A DNA stretch of 54,103 nucleotides. Source: Bifidobacterium leontopitheci. GTDB lineage: Bacteria; Actinomycetota; Actinomycetes; Actinomycetales; Bifidobacteriaceae. The notes under the pieces are model-generated. The model ran no database searches and was not told where the DNA came from. It saw nothing but the letters and a program-made list of their open reading frames with translations. Position numbers and translations under genes: made by a program. Shown here one piece after another: positions 1-8,910 of the stretch (position 1 is its first letter; each line of letters starts with the position of its first letter). The stretch is taken from NCBI RefSeq assembly GCF_009193355.1, contig NZ_WBVT01000020.1, positions 1 to 54,103 on the forward strand. Direction: 5' to 3'.

Positions 1-43
1 GACCATGCCCCGCCCCCGCGCGCCCCGCAATTCGGACACCAGC

Positions 44-72
44 TTGTAACCGGTCACACGATGGTGTATACT
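44..72 (+). promoter_or_regulatory. Candidate sigma-70-type promoter
   Basis: TTGTAA (44-49) and TATACT (67-72) are separated by 17 bp. Near-identical direct repeats, TAACCGGTCACA (47-58) and TTAACGGTCACA (79-90), flank the -10 box and look like a repressor-type operator pair. No convincing gene follows, and a terminator lies about 120 bp downstream. Confidence 0.5.
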
Positions 73-78
73 ACCGTG

Positions 79-234
79 TTAACGGTCACAAAAGACTGAT
101 GCCGGGTTCTGTCGGTGGTATGCGATCCACTCGCGTGCGGCCGAAGGAATCCGCGAACGAACAGACGGAAATCCCCCGTTCCGCCTGGATTCTCGGCGCT
201 CTGCAATTGACGCATTGCAGAGCGCTTTCGTTTG
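79..234 (+). ncRNA. Candidate small RNA between promoter and terminator
   Basis: The stretch is bounded by the promoter at 44-72 and by an intrinsic terminator at 196-234, which would give a transcript of about 150 nt. The only reading frame is a 51-codon ATG ORF starting near 103. It has no Shine-Dalgarno sequence and runs through the terminator stem, so it is not a likely product. A truncated leader or attenuator of a lost gene is the main alternative. No known RNA family was recognised. Confidence 0.3.
196..234 (+). terminator. Intrinsic terminator
   Basis: A perfect 12-bp stem (196-207 with 214-225, arms GCGCTCTGCAAT / ATTGCAGAGCGC) with a 6-nt loop is followed by TTTCGTTTG on the + strand. 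The minus strand has no U-tract, so it terminates + strand transcription. Confidence 0.7.
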
Positions 235-550
235 TCGCAATCCCCCATCCATGACGCTCGATTCGTCTCTGCGACGAACTCGTTCCCCGCGATGCTGGGT
301 GAACCGCCGACCGCGCCGAGGCCGATGAGCTTTCTCGCGAATCAGCCTTCGCCGGCCGCATTGGCGGCGACTCGTCATAAAACGTCGGCTGGGTATGAGG
401 CTCGTGCAGAGTGACGGTGTCTCAAAGGCCGCTGCTGCCGGCGGTCTTGCTGACGGTCCGCTGATTCGCCGATGGTTTGAGCTTGTGACCGTGGTGCCGT
501 CGGCTGCCTGAGTGGTGGTTTGAGGACATTCGGCGACTGACCCGCGCCCT

Positions 551-748
551 TCACCACTGTGCGCCGCAGCGCGCGCAGAACCGTTTCGTCAGGCAACGCC
601 GCGACCCGCAGACCGTGCAGAACATGGACCGCCGCCCGGCCTCTCCCCCGTTGTTGATTTCGGCTGATGTCCTTGCCGCCGGCGTGACACCGCGGCCGCC
701 AAATGATACTCGCCATACCGTCTGCGCCGTTGCATAGGTTCCGTTCAT
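551..748 (-). pseudogene. Zinc-ribbon protein remnant
   Basis: The last 24 codons read as a double-CxxC zinc ribbon: MFCTVCG at about residue 42, then FCARCG, ending two residues later (65 aa from the ATG at 748, which has GGGAGG upstream). Bifidobacteria commonly encode membrane proteins that start with such a ribbon and continue into a linker and transmembrane segments. Here a stop follows the second CxxC directly. A different frame downstream (about 550-400) reads as a Thr/Ala-rich linker, so I infer a frameshifted, decayed gene. The first 41 residues look non-conserved, and the original start may be the ATG at 625. The flanking stretches 235-550 and 749-841 show no other gene. Confidence 0.35.
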
Positions 749-841
749 GATTGCCTCCCGTGAGTCCGTCGCGGCCAATGCCGCACTCGACGGGAGGTAT
801 GTCGGGGAATCCGGCTGTTGGGATGTGAAACCGTGCGGCGA

Positions 842-996
842 CCGTTCACGATTTGCGCGGCCGAGCAAATCGTGAACGGCAAAGCGCACAAAACCACACA
901 TGCGCATGATGCAGAATGGCGGAATCAAGCGCTTGTGCATGTGCGAACGCACATGCGTCCGTTCACGATTTGAGGCCGGGAGAAAATCGTGAACGA
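842..996. repeat. Paired hairpins, CCGTTCACGATTTG type
   Basis: A first hairpin has 15-bp arms (842-856 with 865-879). A second, imperfect one of the same sequence lies at 959-996. Between them (about 913-925) is GGCGGAATCAAGC, which also forms the centre of the elements at 18576 and 46269. No gene is visible in 749-1491. Confidence 0.55.
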
Positions 997-1209
997 CCTC
1001 TGACCTCGCCATCCCTCGATGTCCCCTCCCTCTGCCTCGCGCATCTTCAGGTCGAAAACGACCGCCAGGAAAGCTCCCCCGATCCCCGACGCAGTCCATA
1101 CAACAAGGCCGCTTCCGGAACATCTCGCGGATATTCCGACAGCGGCCTTCAAGAAGTGCGGATCCGAGCGCGCGACCTCCGCGGCATGTCATATGCTTCA
1201 GCGCCCAAC

Positions 1210-1308
1210 GTCACGCTGCTCGCCCGAGCATAGTGACGCGTCGCTGAAATCCCTTGCAAATACTGGGTTTTCATACCTGTGTCACCATGCTCGAGCGAGC
1301 AGCGTGAC
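1210..1308. repeat. 99-bp palindromic element, copy 1
   Basis: It begins GTCACGCTGCTCGCCCGAGC and ends with GAGCGAGCAGCGTGAC, with the core CCTTGCAAATACTGGGTTTT. Four further copies of exactly 99 bp occur at 4819, 17347, 31542 and 34943. It lies downstream of the S15 peptidase gene; 1309-1491 holds nothing recognisable. Confidence 0.8.
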
Positions 1309-1491
1309 ATAGTGGGGCGCCTGGGCCCGATGGTGGTCAGAGTGCCCTGTCTGCCGGTCGGGCAATCCCAGCCGGTGGCTAGGCCGTTGCACGAGACAGC
1401 CCCTCCGGATCGTCCGTCCGGCTAGCCGCCTACGCGTGGGCTGGGTTGAGGATGCAGCCGGCCGACCGTCTGCTCGCGGACAGTGCGGCGG

Positions 1492-4215
1492 TCATTTCCG
1501 CGTGATCCGTCCGCGCTCGCGGACGCCGCGCAGCGCGACCGCGCCGCCCATCAGCATCGCGGCCATGACCGCCACGACGGCGGCCACGGAAGCGCCGGTC
1601 CGGGCCACGCCGTTCACGCCGCCGGCCTGATGATTGGCAGCCGGCTTGGTCGTGCCGCTACCGGCATTACCAGCGGCGCCAGCACCCGAGCCCGCACCAG
1701 ACCCGGCCCCGGCACCCGGCTTCGTCTCCGCCGCAGCCGTCACGGTCACCGCACCTGCCGCAGACCAGGCCGACGCCGAATCGCCGTCCGTCAGCGCGCG
1801 CACGGTCACCTCATACGACCCTGCCGGCACGCCCTTGAACGTCGCCGTCAGAGTGTCGCCGTCCGTCTTCACGGTCAACGTCTTGCCGTCAGCCGCGCCG
1901 CCGTCGAGCCGCACCTCATACCCGGTCACGGCCACCAGCGGATCGTCGCCCGCCGACGTAGCCCACGTCACGGTCACGTCGCCGCCACCGCGCACCGGCT
2001 TCGACGTCGCCGAAACGCCGGTCGGCGCAGCGGCCGTCGCGCTCGTGCCCAGCGGCAGGGTGAGCCGCGCGTCGGCGGTCTTCACCGTGAAGTCGGACAG
2101 TGCGGTCTCGGCCAGACGCGACGACGTGTTGAAGATCACCAAACCCAGGCGATGCCCGGCCGGAACCGTGTAGTCGGTTGCGTACGCATCCCAGGAGATC
2201 GGGTAGTACTCGTTCACCGCGGTCGGGGTGAGCTTGGTCAGCGAATCCTTGTGCGCGGTGTTCACGTAACCACGCGTGATCACGTACGCGTCGGATGTCA
2301 CCTTGCGTTCGGAACCGGTCGGCGAGCAGCCGTCGTCGTACTGGCCGACGCCGCCCACGCACAGCAGGTTGTTCGAGTCGTACTCGACGCTCGACAGTGC
2401 GGGCGTCGGCGTGATGCGCGTGCCCTTGCCGTAGTCGACGAGCGCGAACGAGAGGTTCGTGTCGGCGGCGCTCGCCTTGACCTTGAGCGACAGCTTCGGC
2501 GTGCCGGAGATGTGCGCGTCGGCGGTGAGCGGCTCGGTCAGGTACGCGAGGCGGTCCTCGGCGGGGATGGCCTTGGCGTCGTCGAGCGTGCGGCCGAGCT
2601 GGTCGGTCGACTCGTCGGCCGTGCCCTCGTCGACGCTGTATCCCTTGAACGACTCCTCGGTGCTGGCGGCCGAACCAGCCGCAGCCGTCGTACCGAGCGT
2701 GCCGGACGTCGACCCGTCAGCGGCCGCGCCGAGCGTGAGCGTCACGTTCTTCGCGTCCGGCGTCGGCCAGGACTGGTAGTCCTTCCACGTGCCGTCCGCC
2801 GACTCGACGGACGCCTGCGGCTCGTCCATGATGCCGTTCTTCACGCCGTACAGCCAGTAGTCGAACCACTTGTGGATGGTCGACCACCACACGTCGTGCC
2901 GGTAGTAGCTCGGGTTGTCGTGGCCGTCCTGCGTGACCCAGATCTTGCTCGGCACCTTGTACTTCTGCAGCAGCGCCCAGTAGTTGTCGACGTTGTTCAT
3001 CTTCGTGTTGAGGTCGTTCACGCCCTGGATCACGAAGACGCTCGCCTTGAAGTCCTTGACCTTGTCCTCATAGTTGCGCTCCGCCCAGAAGTCGTTGTAG
3101 TTGCGGCTGGCGGCGTCCGCGCCCTTGTTCATCGAGTCCCAGTGGCCGGACGCGGCGCACTGCGCGTTCTGCTTGGCGTCGGTGACGAGCGAGTTGGCGA
3201 AGGCGTCCGGCTCCCACCAGTTGGCGAGCCGCGCGCCGTTGTTGCGGTACCACTCGTACTGGCTGCTGATGGACTCCTGCGGCACGATGGTCGTCAGGCC
3301 GTCCACGCCGGTCGCCGCGAGCGCGTTCGCCGCGGCGCCGTCGTACGAGCCGCCGATCGCGCCGATCTTGCCGCTCGACCACGTCGCCTTCTCCTCGTCG
3401 CCGGCCGACCGGTCGGTGAGCGAACGGTAGCCTTTCGTGCGGCCGTTCAGCCAGTCGACGACCGCCTTTTCGGAGGCGACGTCGTTCGGGCCTTCGATGT
3501 CGGTGCAGCCTTGCGACAGCGCGGTGCCTGTGATGTCAAGCATGATCCAGGCGTAGCCGCGCGGCACGAAGAAGTTGTCGAACTTGCCGCCGAACACGGT
3601 CTGCTTGCTGTTGGCCGGGTCGTTCATGTCCTCGTACTGCTTGGCCTGCAGTGCACCGTAGTAGGGGCTCGCGTCCATGATCGAGGGGATCTTCTTGCCG
3701 TTCAGCTGCGCGTCGCTCGGGCGGATGAAGTCGGCGCGCACGAGGTCGGTCTGGCCGTCCTTGTCGCTGTCGATGCCGGTGTCGATGTACACGTAGTCGC
3801 GCGTGGCGTCCTTGTAGTCATACTGCGCGGTGGTGCCGCCGTCGTAGTCGTATTCGGCGTCGCGGCGGGTCTTGGTCGGCGCGGGCGTTTCGCCGTCGTC
3901 CTGCGGCTTGGCGGTCGACTTGGTGGTTGCGTTGCCGTTGTTCTTGAGATAGTTGTCGGACAGCTGCAGACCGGTTTTGCCGTTCGCGTCGTTGCCGGGG
4001 CCGACGGTCAGCTGCGTGGGGGCGGATGTGGCGGCTGCGGGTGCGGTGGGCGCTGCGGTTGCTGTCGCCGCGGGGATTGCCATCGTGGTGCCGAGCATCG
4101 TGCAGGCGGCGATCAGCGACGCGGCGGCTGCGAGCCGGTTGTTGTGTTGGCCGTGTTGGCTGGTTTGCCGGCGGTTCGTGTGTTGCGGATTGCCGGGAGA
4201 CTCAAGAGATCCCAT
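1492..4215 (-). CDS. Secreted, wall-anchored S15 Xaa-Pro dipeptidyl-peptidase
   Basis: This 907-aa peptidase of family S15 (PepX-like) would remove Xaa-Pro dipeptides from proline-rich peptides outside the cell. The ATG at 4215 follows GAGGAGGAAAC; the open frame extends 49 codons further upstream without support. Residues about 25-55 form a signal peptide. The nucleophile sits in GGSYDG (Ser290), with Asp401 (GVNDLN) and His432 (DGHDN) completing the triad. After the X-Pro C-terminal beta domain come a fibronectin III-like module (about 740-835) and a Gly/Ala/Ser linker. The C-terminus has VARTG, a hydrophobic helix and a basic tail. VARTG resembles a class E sortase signal (LAxTG) rather than LPxTG, so wall anchoring is inferred. 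PepX itself is often cytoplasmic, so the export signals are notable. The gene appears monocistronic. Confidence 0.88.
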   Translation of the reverse strand: MGSLESPGNPQHTNRRQTSQHGQHNNRLAAAASLIAACTMLGTTMAIPAATATAAPTAPAAATSAPTQLTVGPGNDANGKTGLQLSDNYLKNNGNATTKSTAKPQDDGETPAPTKTRRDAEYDYDGGTTAQYDYKDATRDYVYIDTGIDSDKDGQTDLVRADFIRPSDAQLNGKKIPSIMDASPYYGALQAKQYEDMNDPANSKQTVFGGKFDNFFVPRGYAWIMLDITGTALSQGCTDIEGPNDVASEKAVVDWLNGRTKGYRSLTDRSAGDEEKATWSSGKIGAIGGSYDGAAANALAATGVDGLTTIVPQESISSQYEWYRNNGARLANWWEPDAFANSLVTDAKQNAQCAASGHWDSMNKGADAASRNYNDFWAERNYEDKVKDFKASVFVIQGVNDLNTKMNNVDNYWALLQKYKVPSKIWVTQDGHDNPSYYRHDVWWSTIHKWFDYWLYGVKNGIMDEPQASVESADGTWKDYQSWPTPDAKNVTLTLGAAADGSTSGTLGTTAAAGSAASTEESFKGYSVDEGTADESTDQLGRTLDDAKAIPAEDRLAYLTEPLTADAHISGTPKLSLKVKASAADTNLSFALVDYGKGTRITPTPALSSVEYDSNNLLCVGGVGQYDDGCSPTGSERKVTSDAYVITRGYVNTAHKDSLTKLTPTAVNEYYPISWDAYATDYTVPAGHRLGLVIFNTSSRLAETALSDFTVKTADARLTLPLGTSATAAAPTGVSATSKPVRGGGDVTVTWATSAGDDPLVAVTGYEVRLDGGAADGKTLTVKTDGDTLTATFKGVPAGSYEVTVRALTDGDSASAWSAAGAVTVTAAAETKPGAGAGSGAGSGAGAAGNAGSGTTKPAANHQAGGVNGVARTGASVAAVVAVMAAMLMGGAVALRGVRERGRITRK

Positions 4216-4604
4216 GTTTCCTCCTCTGTTGCGGCGCTGGGTGTGGCGCGTGTGCGCTGAGGGGATGCGTCGTGTGTGGGGCGTTGCGAATTCGTGGGGC
4301 GTGGCTGGCTGACGGTGCGGTTGCTGGCAGTCGGGCCGCACCTGGCTGGCGCGCCGGGTCATTGACTTGGCAGGTTGCCCGCTGGTGGATTCGCGCGTTC
4401 CGGTTTTCTCCCTTCTTGGGGTCGGCAGTGTAGTGCGGGTCGCGTTTCCGGTGTGTTATCGCTGCCGTATGGTGAAACGATATAAATCGGAGTGGGGGGT
4501 GTTGTGCTGGGAGTGTTGTGTGGTTCGGCTTCGCTGATGTAGTCAGTTATGGCGGTATTGTCGTGTTTTGAGGCTGCGGGTTGCCGCTGCGCCCTGTCTT
4601 CGCT

Positions 4605-4732
4605 GAGATGTGGGTGTTTCGTTTTCGGGACCGTCGTCATGCGTGATACGCGTTTTGGCCATTTTCCAACGATTTCGCGTGTGCGAACATCGGACTGTCC
4701 TCGAAAACCGTCAAACAAAACACCCACATCTC
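4605..4732. repeat. 128-bp MITE-like element with GAGATGTGGGTGTTT ends, copy 1
   Basis: The inverted ends are GAGATGTGGGTGTTTCG and CAAAACACCCACATCTC. The interior differs from the copies at 18576 and 46269. No coding potential. The gene-free stretch 4216-5238 holds this element, the 99-bp element at 4819 and the hairpin at 5056; nothing else was recognised. Confidence 0.7.
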
Positions 4733-4818
4733 GAAAAGTGTGCCCTCTGAGGTCGTTTTCAGGGTCATTCCATCGCACAGCGGGATTGTCGTGTGACGTA
4801 TGCAGGGGGCGTCTTCCC

Positions 4819-4917
4819 GTCACTCTGCTCGCCCGTGCACGGTGACGCATCGTCGAAACCCCTTGCAAATACTGGGTTTTTGCGCCCGCGTCACTGTGCC
4901 CGGGCGAGCAGAGTGAC
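4819..4917. repeat. 99-bp palindromic element, copy 2
   Basis: Same ends (GTCACTCTGCTCGCCCG ... GGGCGAGCAGAGTGAC) and core (CCCTTGCAAATACTGGGTTT) as copy 1. Confidence 0.8.
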
Positions 4918-5055
4918 GGGAGGCGTGCCTGTAGCGGTCTTGCCGTCGGCCCGGCCGCCGGTTCCGCCGCCGGGCCGGTTCCGCCGCCGGCCGGCCCCAT
5001 GGACCACAGTCGGCAGACAAGCCGACCGCACGCGTGACGAGACGGTTCATACGCA

Positions 5056-5095
5056 ACGGCCGCCGTCGGGGCGTAATCACCCCAGCGGCGGCCGT
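5056..5095 (-). terminator. GC-rich hairpin downstream of gdhA
   Basis: ACGGCCGCCG (5056-5065) pairs with CGGCGGCCGT (5086-5095), extended by an inner GGGG/CCCC. It lies about 145 nt after the gdhA stop and lacks a U-tract, so its role as terminator is tentative. Confidence 0.4.
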
Positions 5096-5238
5096 CCACA
5101 TCAGTCGGTCATCGGCGTAATCGGCAGCCGGGCACTTAGTCGGCAGGTTGCCTTGCAGCCGATCGGCTGGGTGCGCTTAGTCGGCCGAGCCAGCTGCCCA
5201 AGCCGGCCATCCAGTCGGCCGACCGTATCACGCCAGCG

Positions 5239-6897
<1,659 letters not shown>

Positions 6898-6920
6898 ACG
6901 ACGTGCGCGCGTCCGCGCTG

Positions 6921-7152
6921 TTCGGATACGGCCGGTTCCATTTGTTGAACGGACCGTACTCGTGGGGGTGTTGGAATACGGTCCGTCGATTATCGTCGAC
7001 CGACCGTATCCGAGAGGTGGTTTTGAGTACTGTCGGTCGGGTTTTCTGACCGACCGTACTCGCGTGGTGCCGTTCGAGTACGTTTCGTTGGATATCGGTT
7101 GACCGACCGTACTCGGAATGTGCCGGTTGAGTACGGTCCGTTGATACTGTTG
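6921..7152. repeat. ACCGTACTC/GAGTACG hairpin array, locus 1
   Basis: Repeated units begin GACCGACCGTACTCG and are answered by GAGTACGGTCCGTTG-like arms, giving several overlapping hairpins. The same family forms the array at 46491-46730. It fills the rest of the gap between gdhA and mscL; no gene is visible there. Confidence 0.7.
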
Positions 7153-7253
7153 CCGGCCATAACCGGAGACGGAAGCCGCGGGGTCGAAAACAGGGACCGC
7201 GGCGCGGCCTGCGGGTAGGATTGGGCGTACGTCCCGGCGGCGAAGGAGCAAAC

Positions 7254-7703
7254 ATGATCGACGGATTCAAGAAATTCATCTCACGCGGCAACATGATCGA
7301 CATGGCGGTTGGTGTCGTGATGGGCGGCGCGGTGACGGCGGTGGTCAATGCGATCGTCAACCATCTCATCAATCCGCTCATCGCCATGATCTTCGGCAAG
7401 CCGGACATGGACGGCCTGCTGGCGTTCACGTTCAACGGCGCAACCGTCTCGTTCGGCGCGATTCTCGGCGCGCTGCTCAACTTCCTGATCATCGCGGTGG
7501 CCGTCTACTTCTTCATTCTGGTGCCGATCAACAAGTTCCGTGACATGACCGAGGCGATGCTGGTCAAGGCGAAGCTCAAGGAGGCCGCGGACGCCAAGGC
7601 CGAGGCGGACGCGCAGGCCGAAGCCGCGCAGCCCAGCGCCGAAGAGCAGACAGTGGCGCTGCTCACCGAGATCCGCGACGAACTGGCGAAGCGCGGCGCG
7701 TGA
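7254..7703 (+). CDS. mscL: Large-conductance mechanosensitive channel MscL
   Basis: A pentameric membrane channel that opens under high membrane tension to release solutes on osmotic downshock. The 149-aa protein starts at the ATG at 7254 after CGAAGGAGCAAAC. It has the family N-terminus (GFKKFISRGNMIDMAVGV), a pore helix TM1 at about 13-40 rich in Gly/Ala, a periplasm-side loop, TM2 at about 66-92 and a charged C-terminal helix (Ala/Glu/Lys-rich, 105-149). Length is typical. A hairpin follows 50 bp downstream. It appears monocistronic. Confidence 0.95.
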   Translation: MIDGFKKFISRGNMIDMAVGVVMGGAVTAVVNAIVNHLINPLIAMIFGKPDMDGLLAFTFNGATVSFGAILGALLNFLIIAVAVYFFILVPINKFRDMTEAMLVKAKLKEAADAKAEADAQAEAAQPSAEEQTVALLTEIRDELAKRGA

Positions 7704-7754
7704 CGTTTGGTCGCCGTTCGCGCGGCGTCGGCGATTGGCCGGCGGGCAAGAGAA

Positions 7755-7779
7755 AAGCCCGGCGGGTTGGGCCGGGCTT
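7755..7779 (+). terminator. Hairpin after mscL
   Basis: AAGCCCGGC (7755-7763) pairs with GCCGGGCTT (7771-7779). The U-tract is absent (CAACAG follows), so termination may be weak. Confidence 0.5.
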
Positions 7780-8025
7780 CAACAGAGAAAGGAGAAGAGA
7801 AGAAGGGGGTTCAGTTATGGTTTTCGGCTTCCGGACCGCTTTCCCAGTGGATTGCGTTCCTTCCGTCGTTGACATCCATATAACCGCCTGATGCTTGGCG
7901 CAACGATGCGTTCGGCTGAAAATCCCGTGACAATCCATGCAGAGTTTGCCCCGAAAAACGGTTGCGCGGTTTCCGGAGGCCTGAATCTGGGCGGCACATG
8001 TGGCCGTTGGGGCGATTGCTGCCTT

Positions 8026-8153
8026 CCGCAAGATACACAATGTGCATCTTGCGGCAAACAGCAGGCAGATTGTGCGCCTTGAGGTACACAATCTAGTGTC
8101 ATTGCATACAAGTTCTTCACAAATTTTCCCCAAGATACACATTGTGCATCTTG
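8026..8153. repeat. AAGATACACAATGTGCATCTT palindromes
   Basis: Two palindromes of the same sequence (8026-8054 and 8131-8153) flank a degenerate third (about 8068-8095). Downstream, 8154-8230 consists of short GACTCCGGGGATGCGGGAT-like tandem repeats. The stretch 7780-8405 contains no gene. Confidence 0.6.
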
Positions 8154-8405
8154 CGGACTCCGGGGATGCAGGATACGGGGCGGGACTCCGGGACTCCGGG
8201 GATGCGGGATGCGGGATACGGGATCGGCTCGGAAAGCGGTATTGCATCGGCTACAGCGCACTTAGCTAAGAAGTTAGCTAACTGGCACCATAACGGGACG
8301 GCCGGGCCGCATCGTCGCCGCCGAGTGCACCCTTCGTGCACCCCCCACGCGCCACTAGCCGCTCCAAAAACCCGCCAAATCAGCCGAAAATCGCCCGTTG
8401 CCCAG

Positions 8406-8446
8406 ATAAACAAAAACCCTCGGAATCGTTGGAATTCCAAGGGTTT
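8406..8446 (-). terminator. Intrinsic terminator of the tRNA transcript
   Basis: On the minus strand a 13-bp stem (8446-8434 with 8426-8414, one G-U pair) and a 7-nt loop are followed by a T-rich tail. It lies 7 bp after tRNA-Ala. Confidence 0.8.
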
Positions 8447-8452
8447 CATGAG

Positions 8453-8525
8453 TGGAGCATACCGGATTCGAACCGGTGACCCTCTGCTTGCAAAGCAGAT
8501 GCGCTACCAGCTGCGCTAATGCCCC
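8453..8525 (-). tRNA. tRNA-Ala (TGC)
   Basis: A 73-nt cloverleaf on the minus strand: acceptor GGGGCAT/ATGCTCC, anticodon stem TCTGC/GCAGA around loop TTTGCAA (anticodon TGC), T-arm GGTTCGAATCC, discriminator A. CCA is not encoded. It is co-transcribed with the tRNA-Ile upstream. Confidence 0.97.
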
Positions 8526-8610
8526 GAGCGCTTGCACGTCGCACGCCATCGGCGCGAGCCGCACGTAGGGAAAAAAAGAGCGGCTCAAATATGGCCGCTG
8601 ATTTTTCCTG

Positions 8611-8684
8611 TGGGCCCGGGAGGACTTGAACCTCCGACCTCATCCTTATCAGGGATGCGCTCTAACCACCTGAGCTACGGGCCC
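8611..8684 (-). tRNA. tRNA-Ile (GAT)
   Basis: A 74-nt cloverleaf on the minus strand: acceptor GGGCCCG/CGGGCCC, anticodon stem CATCC/GGATG around loop CTGATAA (anticodon GAT), T-arm GGTTCAAGTCC, discriminator A. It is the first gene of an Ile-Ala pair of the kind often found inside rRNA operons, but no rRNA is present here. Confidence 0.97.
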
Positions 8685-8717
8685 GATTCGCACGCTTTCA
8701 AAAGCGCACAATCGACT

Positions 8718-8745
8718 AGATTACCAGAAAGCTTATAAACGTCAA
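8718..8745 (-). promoter_or_regulatory. Promoter of the tRNA-Ile/tRNA-Ala transcript
   Basis: On the minus strand TTGACG (8745-8740) and TAATCT (8723-8718) are spaced 16 bp, with the tRNA-Ile 5' end 34 nt downstream. Confidence 0.65.
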
Positions 8746-8910
8746 ATCGTGCGTGTCATCGGCGTGTCGCGCTTGATTGCCGCGCGCCTCCGCCGCCGTT
8801 CGACTACCCTGAAATGAGGTTTCATACCGCCGCCCGCGCAGGGACGGACGCCCGGCAGAACGTCGCCTGCCGCCCCGCTCCCGCGCAGCCGGCCGTCAGA
8901 AAGGGATACG

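Noticed and set aside
103..258. A 51-codon ORF within the candidate small RNA
   Set aside because: No Shine-Dalgarno, passes through a terminator stem, and the translation shows no family features.
1483..4260. A 925-codon open frame on the + strand opposite the S15 peptidase
   Set aside because: It is an antisense shadow in high-GC DNA: Arg/Val-rich with no domain, and the opposite strand has a catalytic triad and a ribosome site.
4605..4732. Insertion sequence
   Set aside because: The inverted ends enclose only about 100 bp with no transposase; at most a non-autonomous element.
8453..8684. Part of an rRNA operon
   Set aside because: The Ile-Ala tRNA pair is typical of 16S-23S spacers, but it has its own promoter and terminator, and no rRNA sequence lies beside it.
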